From assembly GCA_900546695.1 (NCBI GenBank), contig URDX01000025.1:1-28196 (forward strand): 28,196 nucleotides of DNA. Direction: 5' to 3'. Source of the DNA: an uncultured Eubacteriales bacterium (GTDB lineage: Bacteria; Bacillota; Clostridia; Oscillospirales; CAG-272). The notes below the pieces were generated by a model. That model was given only the letters and a program-made list of their open reading frames with translations. It was not told the origin of the DNA and ran no database searches. Below, in pieces: positions 15,216 through 23,277 of the stretch. Made by a program: the position numbers and the translations under genes. The first letter of the stretch is position 1; every line of letters begins with the position of its first letter.

Positions 15216-15244
15216 TTGACATTACCACACCGCGGTGATATAAT
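15216..15244 (+). promoter_or_regulatory. Consensus SigA promoter of the deoR/2-oxoacid dehydrogenase locus
   Basis: TTGACA (15216-15221) and TATAAT (15239-15244) match the consensus exactly, with the ideal 17-base spacer. The spacer contains the perfect palindrome CACCGCGGTG (15228-15237), a good place for a repressor operator. Transcription would start near 15251 and leave a leader of about 220 bases before deoR. That leader holds a short hairpin at its start and otherwise no recognisable element. Confidence 0.88.
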
Positions 15245-15254
15245 AACATGTGAG

Positions 15255-15270
15255 ATGTTATTTTTAACAT
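15255..15270 (+). promoter_or_regulatory. Inverted repeat at the transcription start, possible DeoR operator
   Basis: ATGTT and AACAT form an inverted repeat just downstream of the expected start of transcription. Two direct TGTTAAAA words lie upstream at 15141-15148 and 15152-15159. A related TTAACA/TGTTAA palindrome overlaps the -35 of the fucO-like gene. The placement suits repression by the adjacent DeoR-family protein; this is inference. Confidence 0.45.
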
Positions 15271-15470
15271 AGGCGTCTATCAGAATGCGCACAGAATGTG
15301 TTTTGAGGCGCGGTGACGGTCGGAGCGTGTTTTGCGATGCGCCGACGCCGACGGCAAACGTGCTCTGCGGCTTGCAGCGGCGAACATGCTCAACGGTGCC
15401 GAGGCGTGCGGTTACCGATGTTTGATGCTTTTTTCATTCTTTATTTTTCACTGCGAAAGGACGGAATTTT

Positions 15471-16244
15471 ATGAACTCAACCCGAAGGGAACAGATACGC
15501 GATCTGCTGTGCAACAAGCCTTTTATATCATTTGATGAGCTGCACGAGATGTTCCCCGGAGTGTCAAACATGACGCTACGGCGCGATATCGAATATTTTG
15601 AAGAGCAGGGCGAGGCGATAAAGGTCCGCGGCGGTGCGAGATCGATGAAGTTTATAACGACCTGCATGGAGGGAAAATTCTCGCTGAGGATGAACGAGAA
15701 CACCCCTGCAAAGCAGAAGATAGCGTCGGTCGCGCTGAGCATGATAGAGACCGAGCGCTCGGTATTTCTCGATTCCGGAACAACGGTATTCCAACTCGCG
15801 GCGATGATGCCCGACGAGCGGCTCATCGTAACGACAACGGGACCGAACATCGCGCTCGAGCTGATAAAGAAAAAACTGCCGATAGTCAATCTCGTAGGCG
15901 GCATGCTCAACCGCGACAGCATTTCGGTATCGGGCAACAACGCAACGAAATTCCTCGCTGACATCAATATCGACGTAGCCTTCATAGTGCCGTCGGGCGT
16001 ATCGGCGGAGACGGGGCTTACATGCGGCAACTATGCCGAGTGTGAGTTCAAGCGCCTTGTTATCGAGAAGGCGCGGCGCACCGTCATTCTTGCGGACAGC
16101 TCTAAATTCGGAAGAACGCTGCCCTACACCTTTGCCGATTTCGGCATGGTCGACACCTTCATAACCGACCGCGCGGTATCGAGCGATATCACGGAGGCGG
16201 CAAAGCGCGCGGGAGCGCAGATAATTGCTGCGGATTTAATTTAA
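15471..16244 (+). CDS. DeoR-family transcriptional regulator
   Basis: This 257-aa protein has the two-part DeoR layout. The N-terminal winged helix-turn-helix (residues about 4-55) has recognition segment VSNMTLRRDIEYFEEQG, then KVRGGA. The C-terminal sensor domain is related to sugar-phosphate isomerases, with DSGTTVFQLA, TTTGPNIALEL, NLVGGMLNRDSISVSG and ILADSSKFGR. Such regulators usually bind phosphorylated sugars or related metabolites and repress a nearby operon. AAAGGACGG precedes the ATG. It is the first gene after a consensus promoter and lies 86 bases before the E2 gene, so it probably controls the dehydrogenase locus and itself. The effector is unknown; sugar-phosphate control of a 2-oxoacid dehydrogenase would link glycolytic flux to acetyl-CoA formation. 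Confidence 0.9.
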   Translation: MNSTRREQIRDLLCNKPFISFDELHEMFPGVSNMTLRRDIEYFEEQGEAIKVRGGARSMKFITTCMEGKFSLRMNENTPAKQKIASVALSMIETERSVFLDSGTTVFQLAAMMPDERLIVTTTGPNIALELIKKKLPIVNLVGGMLNRDSISVSGNNATKFLADINIDVAFIVPSGVSAETGLTCGNYAECEFKRLVIEKARRTVILADSSKFGRTLPYTFADFGMVDTFITDRAVSSDITEAAKRAGAQIIAADLI

Positions 16245-16330
16245 TACCCATGCGCATGATATGAGCATAATATCGTGCTCGTAAAATAAGCATAACATAA
16301 TGTAAAAAAATATACGGAGGACACAAAACA

Positions 16331-17629
16331 ATGGCAACACTCGTTATCATGCCCCGTCAGGGGCAGAGCGTAGAAAGCTGCGTCATCACCGAATGGAAGA
16401 AGAAAAAAGGTGATGCCGTAGCGGTAAAGGACATTCTTTTCTCCTACGAGACGGACAAATCCTCTTTTGATGAGGAGGCAGCCGTCGCGGGAACGCTGCT
16501 CGAGACCTTTGCGGAGGACGGAGACGACGTTCCGTGTCTCAACCCCGTCTGCATTATCGGCGAGCCCGGCGAGGACATCTCGGCGCTCATCGCCGAGGCA
16601 AAGAAACAGATAGGCGGCGATGAGCCCGCTCCCGAGACAAAGCCCGAGGCGAAAGCTGCAGCGATACCCGTTGCGGCACCGGCTCTGACGGCAGCGCCCG
16701 CTGCAGCACCCGCTGCGACCGAGGCAGACGGCTTTATCCGAATCTCGCCCAGAGCGCGGCATCTCGCAGAGCGCACGGGCGCGGACATTTCAAAGGCTGA
16801 GCCGACGGGTCCGATGGGCAGAATAATCGAGCGCGACATCAACGCCCTGCTCGACCGCGGCATATACGTCGGCGCGAGCGCGGCGGAGAAACCGACGGCG
16901 GCGGCAGCAGCGGCTGCATCGCCCGAGGTCGAATACGAGGACGTAAAGCTGCCTAACATCCGCAAGGTCATTGCAAAGAGCATGCACGCATCGCTCTCGA
17001 GCATGGCACAGCTTACGCTCAACGCCTCCTTCGACGCGACAAAGATAATGTCGCTCCGCGCAGCCTTCAAGGCTAAGGGTGAGGCGCTCGGCATGAACAA
17101 CGTCACACTCAACGACATGGTGCTCTATGCGGCAGCAAAGACCCTGCGCGGTCACCGCGACCTCAACGCGAACTACCTTGACGACAAGGACATTATGCGT
17201 TACTTCACGCATGTAAATCTCGGCGTAGCCGTTGACACGCCGCGCGGGCTGCTCGTTCCCACCGTATTTGCGGCTGATACACTCTCGCTCAACGAGCTCT
17301 CGGCTCAGACAAAGACGCTCATCTCGGAGGCAAAGGCGGGTACGATATCGCCCGACAAGCTCCGCGGAGGCTCGTTCACGGTAACGAATCTCGGCTCGAT
17401 GGGCATCGAGAGCTTCACCCCCGTTGTCAACCCGCCGCAGACGGGCATACTCGGCGTAGGAACTATCACGCGCAGAGTAAAGACGGTCGACGGTCAGGAT
17501 GTTTTCTACGACGCTATGGGGCTGTCGCTCACCTTCGACCACCGTGCGCTCGACGGCGCACCTGCAGCGAGATTCCTGCGTGAGCTCTGCCTCGGACTCG
17601 AGAACTTCGGTCTGCTGATGGCAAAGTGA
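16331..17629 (+). CDS. Dihydrolipoamide acyltransferase (E2) of a 2-oxoacid dehydrogenase complex
   Basis: E2 is the core of the complex: its lipoyl arm takes the acyl group from E1 and transfers it to CoA. The 432-aa protein has one lipoyl domain (residues 1-85) with the ETDK motif and predicted lipoyl Lys43. An Ala/Pro-rich linker (about 98-132) is followed by a peripheral subunit-binding domain (about 135-172, ISPRARHLAERTGADIS). After a second Ala-rich linker comes the catalytic domain from about residue 205. The active-site motif DHRALDG (403-409) is intact with His404, and FTVTNLGSMGIESFTPVVNPPQ is typical. GGAGG lies ten bases before ATG. E3 follows after 16 bases. Whether the substrate is pyruvate, acetoin or a branched-chain oxoacid cannot be decided from E2 alone. 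Confidence 0.95.
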   Translation: MATLVIMPRQGQSVESCVITEWKKKKGDAVAVKDILFSYETDKSSFDEEAAVAGTLLETFAEDGDDVPCLNPVCIIGEPGEDISALIAEAKKQIGGDEPAPETKPEAKAAAIPVAAPALTAAPAAAPAATEADGFIRISPRARHLAERTGADISKAEPTGPMGRIIERDINALLDRGIYVGASAAEKPTAAAAAAASPEVEYEDVKLPNIRKVIAKSMHASLSSMAQLTLNASFDATKIMSLRAAFKAKGEALGMNNVTLNDMVLYAAAKTLRGHRDLNANYLDDKDIMRYFTHVNLGVAVDTPRGLLVPTVFAADTLSLNELSAQTKTLISEAKAGTISPDKLRGGSFTVTNLGSMGIESFTPVVNPPQTGILGVGTITRRVKTVDGQDVFYDAMGLSLTFDHRALDGAPAARFLRELCLGLENFGLLMAK

Positions 17630-17645
17630 GAAAGGACGGCACTGT

Positions 17646-19007
17646 ATGTACGATCTGATAATTCTCGGCGGAGGCCCCGCCGGCTATAATGCGGCGGAGC
17701 GCGCCGCACACGGGGGACTCAAGACCCTCGTTATCGAAAAGAGAGCGCTCGGCGGTGTCTGCCTGAACGAGGGCTGCATACCGACAAAGACCCTGCTCTA
17801 TTCGGCTAAGATATTCGATTACTCCAAGCACTGCGCCGAGTACGGCGTAAAGCTCGGCGACGCTTCGATAGACCACAGCTACGTTATCGAGCGCAAGAAC
17901 AAGGTAGTCAAGATGCTCGTAGGCGGTATCGGCTCGACGCTCAAGCGCGCGGGCATAGATGTCGTCACCGAGGCGGGCGAGATACTGCGCCGCGACGCGG
18001 AGGGCTTTGTCGTCCGCGCGGGCGACGGCGAGTATGTAGGTCGTCAGCTGCTCATCTGCACGGGCTCTGCCGCGTCGGTTCCGCCCATCCCCGGGCTGCG
18101 CGAGTCGGTCGAGAGCGGCTTCGGACTCACCAATCACGAGATTCTTGATATGAAGGAGGTCCCGGGCAGACTCGTCGTTATCGGCGGCGGAGTTATCGGT
18201 CTCGAGATGGCTTCCTACTTCAACAGCATCGGCAGTCATGTGACGGTCATTGAAATGCTCGACCATATCGGCGGGCCTACCGACCTCGAGATATCCTCGA
18301 TGCTGCGGAAGGAATACACGGCACGCGGCGTTGAGTTCCTGCTTGGCGCAAAGGTCACGTCGGTCGGCACCGACTGCGTGAACTACGAGCTTGACGAAAA
18401 GCAGCTCAGCGCACCCGCAGACAAGGTGCTCATCTCCATCGGACGGCGCGCAATGACGGCGGGCATAGGTCTTGAGAACATCGGCGTGCTCACCGAGCGC
18501 GGCGCGATAGTGACGAATGACCGCGGTCAGACGAATGTTGCGGGCGTTTGGGCGGCAGGCGACGTAAACGGTCGCTCGATGCTTGCGCACACCGCATACC
18601 GCGAGGGCGAGGTCTGCATCAACAATATTCTCGGCATCCGCGACAGCGTAAACTACGCGGCTATCCCGTCGGTCATATATACAAACCCCGAGGTCGCTGC
18701 GGTCGGTGAGACAGAGGAGAGCGCAAAGGCGAAGGGCCTGGACGTTATCGTCAAGACCGTAACGCTCAAGCTCAGCGGCAGATACATCGCGGAGAACGAG
18801 GGCGGAAACGGCGTTATCAAGCTGATAATCGGGCGCGAGCACAAGGACATTCTCGGTGTCCACATGATAGGCACATACGCCTCCGAGATAATCTACGGCT
18901 GCGCGATGATGGTCGACAGACACATGCGCGTCGGCGATGTTCAGCGTACGGTATTCCCGCATCCCACCGTCGGTGAGGTGCTGCGCGAGGCGATGTTCGG
19001 CATATGA
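17646..19007 (+). CDS. lpdA: Dihydrolipoamide dehydrogenase (E3)
   Basis: E3 reoxidises the dihydrolipoyl arm of E2 and passes electrons through FAD to NAD+. The 453-aa flavoprotein begins with the FAD-binding GGGPAGYNAAERAA. It has the redox-active disulfide in CLNEGCIPTK (Cys39 and Cys44), the NAD-binding VIGGGVIGLEMA near residue 180, the second FAD motif with GVWAAGDVNG near residue 300, and the C-terminal HPTVGEVL with the catalytic His. All key residues are present. AAAGGACGG precedes the ATG, and the E2 stop is 16 bases upstream. There is no fused lipoyl domain. E1 follows after 112 bases with its own strong ribosome binding site. Confidence 0.96.
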   Translation: MYDLIILGGGPAGYNAAERAAHGGLKTLVIEKRALGGVCLNEGCIPTKTLLYSAKIFDYSKHCAEYGVKLGDASIDHSYVIERKNKVVKMLVGGIGSTLKRAGIDVVTEAGEILRRDAEGFVVRAGDGEYVGRQLLICTGSAASVPPIPGLRESVESGFGLTNHEILDMKEVPGRLVVIGGGVIGLEMASYFNSIGSHVTVIEMLDHIGGPTDLEISSMLRKEYTARGVEFLLGAKVTSVGTDCVNYELDEKQLSAPADKVLISIGRRAMTAGIGLENIGVLTERGAIVTNDRGQTNVAGVWAAGDVNGRSMLAHTAYREGEVCINNILGIRDSVNYAAIPSVIYTNPEVAAVGETEESAKAKGLDVIVKTVTLKLSGRYIAENEGGNGVIKLIIGREHKDILGVHMIGTYASEIIYGCAMMVDRHMRVGDVQRTVFPHPTVGEVLREAMFGI

Positions 19008-19119
19008 CGGCATCACGGGCGCGGCGGCATCGCGGCTGCTCCCGACAAATATCAGAACCCAAGCCGCTGAGGCGGAAATGAATATAAAAACAATTCTTGA
19101 ATAATAAAGGAGATAAGTT

Positions 19120-21597
19120 ATGCCCAAGTCACAGTTCGTTGACCCCAAAAAGGCTTTTACCCCCGGCTATATCCACTTCGAGGACATCCCGGTATGCCAG
19201 TACAAAAAGACGCTCGCAGAGGAAAAGAAGCTCTATAAAAAGGACGATTTCCTCCGCATCTACCGCGATATGCGCATCATCCGCGAGTTCGAGACGATGC
19301 TCAACGAGATAAAGACCAAGAGTGAATACAACGGCGTTGCATACAACAACCCCGGACCCGCTCACCTCTCCATCGGTCAGGAGGCTTCCGCCGTCGGTGA
19401 GGCTTACTCGCTCGATATAAACGACCTGACCTTCGGCTCTCACCGCAGCCACGGCGAGATTCTTGCAAAGGGTCTGTCGTCGATAAACAAGCTCGAGGAC
19501 GGCGAGCTGTACGACATAATGAAGGAATTTCTCGGCGGAACGGTGCTCAGTGTCGTTGAGAAGCACATGAACGCGGGCGGAAACATCAAGGAGCTTGCGA
19601 TAAACTTCCTGCTCTACGGCGCACTTGCCGAGGTATTTGCAAGAACGACCGGCTTTAACCGCGGTCTCGGCGGCTCGATGCACGCATTCTTCATCCCCTT
19701 CGGCATCATGCCCAACAACGCTATTGTCGGCGGCGGCGCGCCCATCGCGCTCGGCGCGGCACTCTATAAGCGCAGCAACCGAAAGAAGGGCATCGTTGTC
19801 GCAAACTGCGGCGACGGCGCATGCGGCAGAGGACCTGTTCTCGAGTCGTTCAACTTTGCCTCCATGGACCAGATAACACAGCTCTGGGACGGCGGCAAGG
19901 GCGAGGGCATGCCTATCCTCTTCAATGTATTCAATAACCATTACGGCATGGGCGGACAGACCCGCGGCGAGACGATGGGCTACGACATGGCAGCCCGCCT
20001 CGGTGCAGGCTTTAACCCGACCATGATGCATGCAGAGCGCGTAAACGGCTATGACCCGCTCGCGGTTATCGACGCAGTAACGAGAAAGAAGGAGCTGCTT
20101 GTAAACGGTAAGGGTCCGGCACTGCTCGACGTCGTCACCTACCGCGTTTCGGGACACTCCCCGTCCGACAGCTCGACCTACCGTACGCCCGAGGAGATCG
20201 AGGCATGGAAGGCTGCAGATCCTATCCTTGCATTCAAGGAAAAGCTCATCAAGGGCAAGATTGCAACCGAGAGCGAGATAGGCGCTGTCGACAGCTCGAT
20301 AATCGACCGCATGACCGAGGTCATCAAGCTCGCCATAAACGACGACATCTCGCCGCGCATGGACCTTGACAAGACCCCCGACGCTATCTCCTCCATCATG
20401 TTCTCGAATCAGAAGGTTCACTCGATGGATCCGACCCGCACCGCGGAGATGACCAAGCCGAGAGAGGAATGCGACCGTCTGAAGGAGATGGCTACCAAGG
20501 TACGCACCGCAAAGGATGCAAACGGCAAGCCCGTTCCGAAGATGAAGGTCTACAACATCCGCGACGGTCTCTGTGAGCCGATAATCAACAAGTTCTACGA
20601 CGACCCGACGCTCATCGCATACGGTGAGGATAACCGCGACTGGGGCGGCGCGTTCGGTGTCTACAAGAAGATAACCGACTCCATCCCCTATCACCGCTTC
20701 TTCAACTCGCCCATCTCCGAGTCCGCAATTGTCGGTTCGGCAGTCGGCTACGCAATGTGCGGCGGCAGAGTTATCGTCGAGCTGATGTATGCCGACTTTA
20801 TCGGCTGCGCGGGCGACGAGATATTCAACCAGATGGCTAAGTGGCAGGCAATGAGCGCGGGCATTCTCAAGATGCCTATCATCCTCCGCGTGTCCGTCGG
20901 AAGCAAATACGGCGCACAGCACTCTCAGGATTGGACGGCGCTGACCGCCCACATCCCGGGACTCAAGGTCGTGTTCCCGTCCACGCCCTACGACGCAAAG
21001 GGACTCATGTCCGCAGCGCTTGAGGGCACCGACCCCGTTATCTTCTTCGAGTCGCAGAGAATCTACGACAAGGGCGAGGAGTTCCACGAGGGCGGCGTTC
21101 CGACCGAGTATTACGAGGTCGAAATGGGCGACCCGGATATCAAGCGCGAGGGTAAGGATGTCACTATCCTGACCATCGGTGCGGTGCTCTACCGTGCTCT
21201 CGAGGCAGCTAAGACGCTCGAGGAAAAGTACGGCATCTCCGCCGAGATCATCGACTCCCGCTCCATCGTTCCGTTCGACTACACAAAGGTCATCGAGTCG
21301 GTCAAAAAGACGGGCAAGATAATCATCGTCGGCGACGCTTGCGAGAGAGGCTCGGTAATGAAGGATATGGCGGCGAACATCAACGAGTTTGCCTTCGATT
21401 ATCTCGATGCACCCGCCGTTGCATACGGCTCGCGCAACTGGATAACCCCCGCCTTCGAGCTCGAGAAGTACTTCTTCCCGCAGGCTGACGGCATCATTGA
21501 CTGCATCCATGAAAAGCTCATGCCCATACCGGGACATGTTCCGACGCATTCGTTCAGCGATGTGGAGAAGATGAACCGCTCTAAGCTCGGTCTCTGA
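19120..21597 (+). CDS. Fused E1 alpha-beta subunit of a thiamine-dependent 2-oxoacid dehydrogenase
   Basis: E1 decarboxylates the 2-oxoacid with thiamine diphosphate and reductively acylates E2. Most bacterial E1 enzymes of this type have separate alpha and beta chains; here one 825-aa protein holds both. The alpha half (about 40-400) has the thiamine motif GDGACGRG at 231-238 with paired Asn at 272-273, and the conserved HRSHGEILAKG loop. The beta half (about 475-825) has YGEDNRDWGGAFGVYKKI, PISESAIVGSAVGYA and HSQDWTALTAHIPGLKVVFP. The two are joined by a ~70-residue charged linker. Pyruvate, acetoin or a branched-chain oxoacid could be the substrate; pyruvate or acetoin seems more likely given no branched-chain genes nearby. 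AAGGAG lies seven bases before ATG. A terminator-like hairpin follows. Confidence 0.92.
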   Translation: MPKSQFVDPKKAFTPGYIHFEDIPVCQYKKTLAEEKKLYKKDDFLRIYRDMRIIREFETMLNEIKTKSEYNGVAYNNPGPAHLSIGQEASAVGEAYSLDINDLTFGSHRSHGEILAKGLSSINKLEDGELYDIMKEFLGGTVLSVVEKHMNAGGNIKELAINFLLYGALAEVFARTTGFNRGLGGSMHAFFIPFGIMPNNAIVGGGAPIALGAALYKRSNRKKGIVVANCGDGACGRGPVLESFNFASMDQITQLWDGGKGEGMPILFNVFNNHYGMGGQTRGETMGYDMAARLGAGFNPTMMHAERVNGYDPLAVIDAVTRKKELLVNGKGPALLDVVTYRVSGHSPSDSSTYRTPEEIEAWKAADPILAFKEKLIKGKIATESEIGAVDSSIIDRMTEVIKLAINDDISPRMDLDKTPDAISSIMFSNQKVHSMDPTRTAEMTKPREECDRLKEMATKVRTAKDANGKPVPKMKVYNIRDGLCEPIINKFYDDPTLIAYGEDNRDWGGAFGVYKKITDSIPYHRFFNSPISESAIVGSAVGYAMCGGRVIVELMYADFIGCAGDEIFNQMAKWQAMSAGILKMPIILRVSVGSKYGAQHSQDWTALTAHIPGLKVVFPSTPYDAKGLMSAALEGTDPVIFFESQRIYDKGEEFHEGGVPTEYYEVEMGDPDIKREGKDVTILTIGAVLYRALEAAKTLEEKYGISAEIIDSRSIVPFDYTKVIESVKKTGKIIIVGDACERGSVMKDMAANINEFAFDYLDAPAVAYGSRNWITPAFELEKYFFPQADGIIDCIHEKLMPIPGHVPTHSFSDVEKMNRSKLGL

Positions 21598-21650
21598 TCG
21601 GATAACCGACACGATACGACCGATATCGCACAAATAAGATAATTAAACAG

Positions 21651-21697
21651 TCCCGCTCGCAGCCACGGCAGAACGCGGCTCGGGCGGGATGCTTTTT
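21651..21697 (+). terminator. Terminator-like hairpin between E1 and lplA
   Basis: TCCCGC pairs with GCGGGA and AGCC with GGCT in an interrupted stem, followed by TGCTTTTT. It lies about 50 bases after the E1 stop and 17 before lplA. It probably lowers but may not abolish read-through into the ligase gene. Confidence 0.7.
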
Positions 21698-21713
21698 ACA
21701 GGAAAGAAATATT

Positions 21714-22712
21714 ATGATAAGCTATCGCACAGACGTAACCGACCCGTATTTCAACCTCGCCATGGAGGAATATCTCATCGACACGGCGGGGGATGAGGAG
21801 CTTTTTATCCTCTGGAGAAACGAGCCGTCGGTCATTATAGGTCGGAATCAGAACGCATTTTCCGAGCTTGACGTGTCGTTCGCACGCGAGCACGGTATAA
21901 AGGTGGTGCGCAGACTCACGGGCGGCGGCGCGGTCTTTCACGACCTCGGAAACATAAACTATACCTTCATCAGCCCCGATGTCGATGGCGGCTCGCTCAA
22001 TTTTACCCGCTTCTGCGAGCCCATCGTCCGCGCGCTGCGCGCGCTCGGGCTCGATGCGTCGCTCTCGGGCCGAAACGATATTCTCGCGGAGGGACGCAAG
22101 GTCTCGGGCACCGCGCAGTGCGTCCGCAGCGGACACGTTATGCATCACGGAACGCTGCTGTGGGATGCCGATTTCAGCGCTATGGAGGGCGTGCTGCGCC
22201 CCGACACCGAAAAGCTCTCCGCAAAGGGGATAAAGAGCGTCCGCAGCAGAGTAGGCAACATCCGCTCGCTGCTTGCGGAGCTCGGAGACGAGCGGCAGCG
22301 CGATGTGCCCGTGCCGGATTCGGTGCTCGGACTCGGGGAGTATCTGTACTCGTCCTTCCCGAATGCCCCCGTGCCGCTCTCGGCGCAGCAGCTTGAAGAG
22401 ATAGGCGCGCTCGCCGACGCAAAATACCGCACATGGGCATGGAACTTCGGCAGTTCAAAGCAGTATGCCGCAGAGCGCCGCCGCCGTTTTCCGTTCGGCT
22501 CGGTATGCATACGCTATACGCTCTCGGGCGGAATCATCGAGGAAATCGACATAAGCGGCGACTTTTTCGGCGCAGGTTCGGCGCAGCAGCTCTGCTCTGA
22601 CCTTGTCGGAACGCGCTGCGAGCGCGACGCGCTGCTGACGGCGCTCGACGGCAGAACGGGAGAATTCATCCTCGGCGCAACCGATGAGGATATCGCAGAC
22701 CTGCTCGGGTGA
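21714..22712 (+). CDS. lplA: Lipoate-protein ligase A
   Basis: LplA activates free lipoate with ATP and attaches it to the lysine of lipoyl domains. The 332-aa protein has the catalytic domain motifs RRLTGGGAVFHD (66-77), then GNINYTFI, and KVSGTAQ with the predicted catalytic Lys129. A HHGTLLW segment follows. The C-terminal accessory domain (about 245-332) is present, so it is the two-domain E. coli-like form able to activate lipoate itself. AGGAAAG precedes the ATG. Its natural client is the E2 lipoyl domain encoded 4 kb upstream. No lipoate synthase (lipA) or octanoyltransferase is visible here, so scavenging of external lipoate is suggested but not shown. Confidence 0.93.
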   Translation: MISYRTDVTDPYFNLAMEEYLIDTAGDEELFILWRNEPSVIIGRNQNAFSELDVSFAREHGIKVVRRLTGGGAVFHDLGNINYTFISPDVDGGSLNFTRFCEPIVRALRALGLDASLSGRNDILAEGRKVSGTAQCVRSGHVMHHGTLLWDADFSAMEGVLRPDTEKLSAKGIKSVRSRVGNIRSLLAELGDERQRDVPVPDSVLGLGEYLYSSFPNAPVPLSAQQLEEIGALADAKYRTWAWNFGSSKQYAAERRRRFPFGSVCIRYTLSGGIIEEIDISGDFFGAGSAQQLCSDLVGTRCERDALLTALDGRTGEFILGATDEDIADLLG

Positions 22713-22770
22713 ACAACGCACATTGTGCGCGTAGCATACACTCGGCGGCTGCATTCAATTTGCATTGTCA

Positions 22771-23245
22771 CCGCATTTCGGTCTGCGCTTTTTCAGCCGA
22801 CCCGCATCGGGGAGAGATAAAAAAGATGCAGAAGCATCGAAAACCGTCTCGTCGCCGTACAAGCGTACGGCAGAGACGGTTTTCGGCAGTAGAAAAAGCG
22901 GATATTCATTCCCCGGGAGAAATCCGATAGGATTTCATCAGCTTCCCTTTTTTGTGCCGAATAAAAGCCCGATAATTGCTTTTATCCGCTTTTTCGGTCT
23001 GCGCTTTCTCAGCCGACCCGCATCGGGGAGAGATAAAAAAGATGCAGAAGCGTCGAAAACCGCCTCGTCGCCGTACAAACGTACGGCAGAGACGGTTTTC
23101 GGCGGTAGAAAAGGCGGATAATCATTCCCTTCGGAGAAATCCGATAGGATTTCATCTGCTTTCCTTGTATTTGTGCCGAATAAAAGCCCAATAATTGCTT
23201 TTATCCGCTTTTTCGGTCTGCGCTTTTTTAGCCTTCCCGAGAGCT
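22771..23245. repeat. Tandem array of a ~217-bp hairpin repeat (two full copies, one partial)
   Basis: Units begin with CGGTCTGCGCTTT at 22779, 22995 and 23214, spacings of 216 and 219 bases; the third copy breaks off after about 30 bases. Each full unit holds a long stem (GAAAACCG paired with CGGTTTTC, and GCCGTAC with GTACGGC), a GAAATCC/GGATTTC hairpin and an ATAAAAGC/GCTTTTAT hairpin. The second unit is bounded by an inverted ATCCGCTTTTTC / GAAAAGGCGGAT pair (22984-22995 and 23108-23119). The array lies between convergent lplA and the fucO-like gene and covers about 470 bases; I see no real gene in it. A reverse copy lies at 13111-13460. Confidence 0.88.
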
Positions 23246-23277
23246 TTTTCGGTTCGGACGATTTTAGCCGACCGGGA

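Noticed and set aside
17529..19148. Long minus-strand open frame opposite E3
   Set aside because: Same reason: antisense of a clear dihydrolipoamide dehydrogenase gene, no motif of its own.
19129..21633. Very long open frame (834 codons) on the minus strand opposite E1
   Set aside because: It mirrors the whole E1 gene, has no family motifs, is rich in His/Arg/Val typical of antisense of GC-rich codons, and E1 itself is unmistakable.
22709..23194. Arg/Lys-rich frames with KKDAEASKT- and RFSAVEKAD-like peptides
   Set aside because: They are translations of the tandem repeat and appear in each unit in different frames, so they are repeat-derived and not genes.
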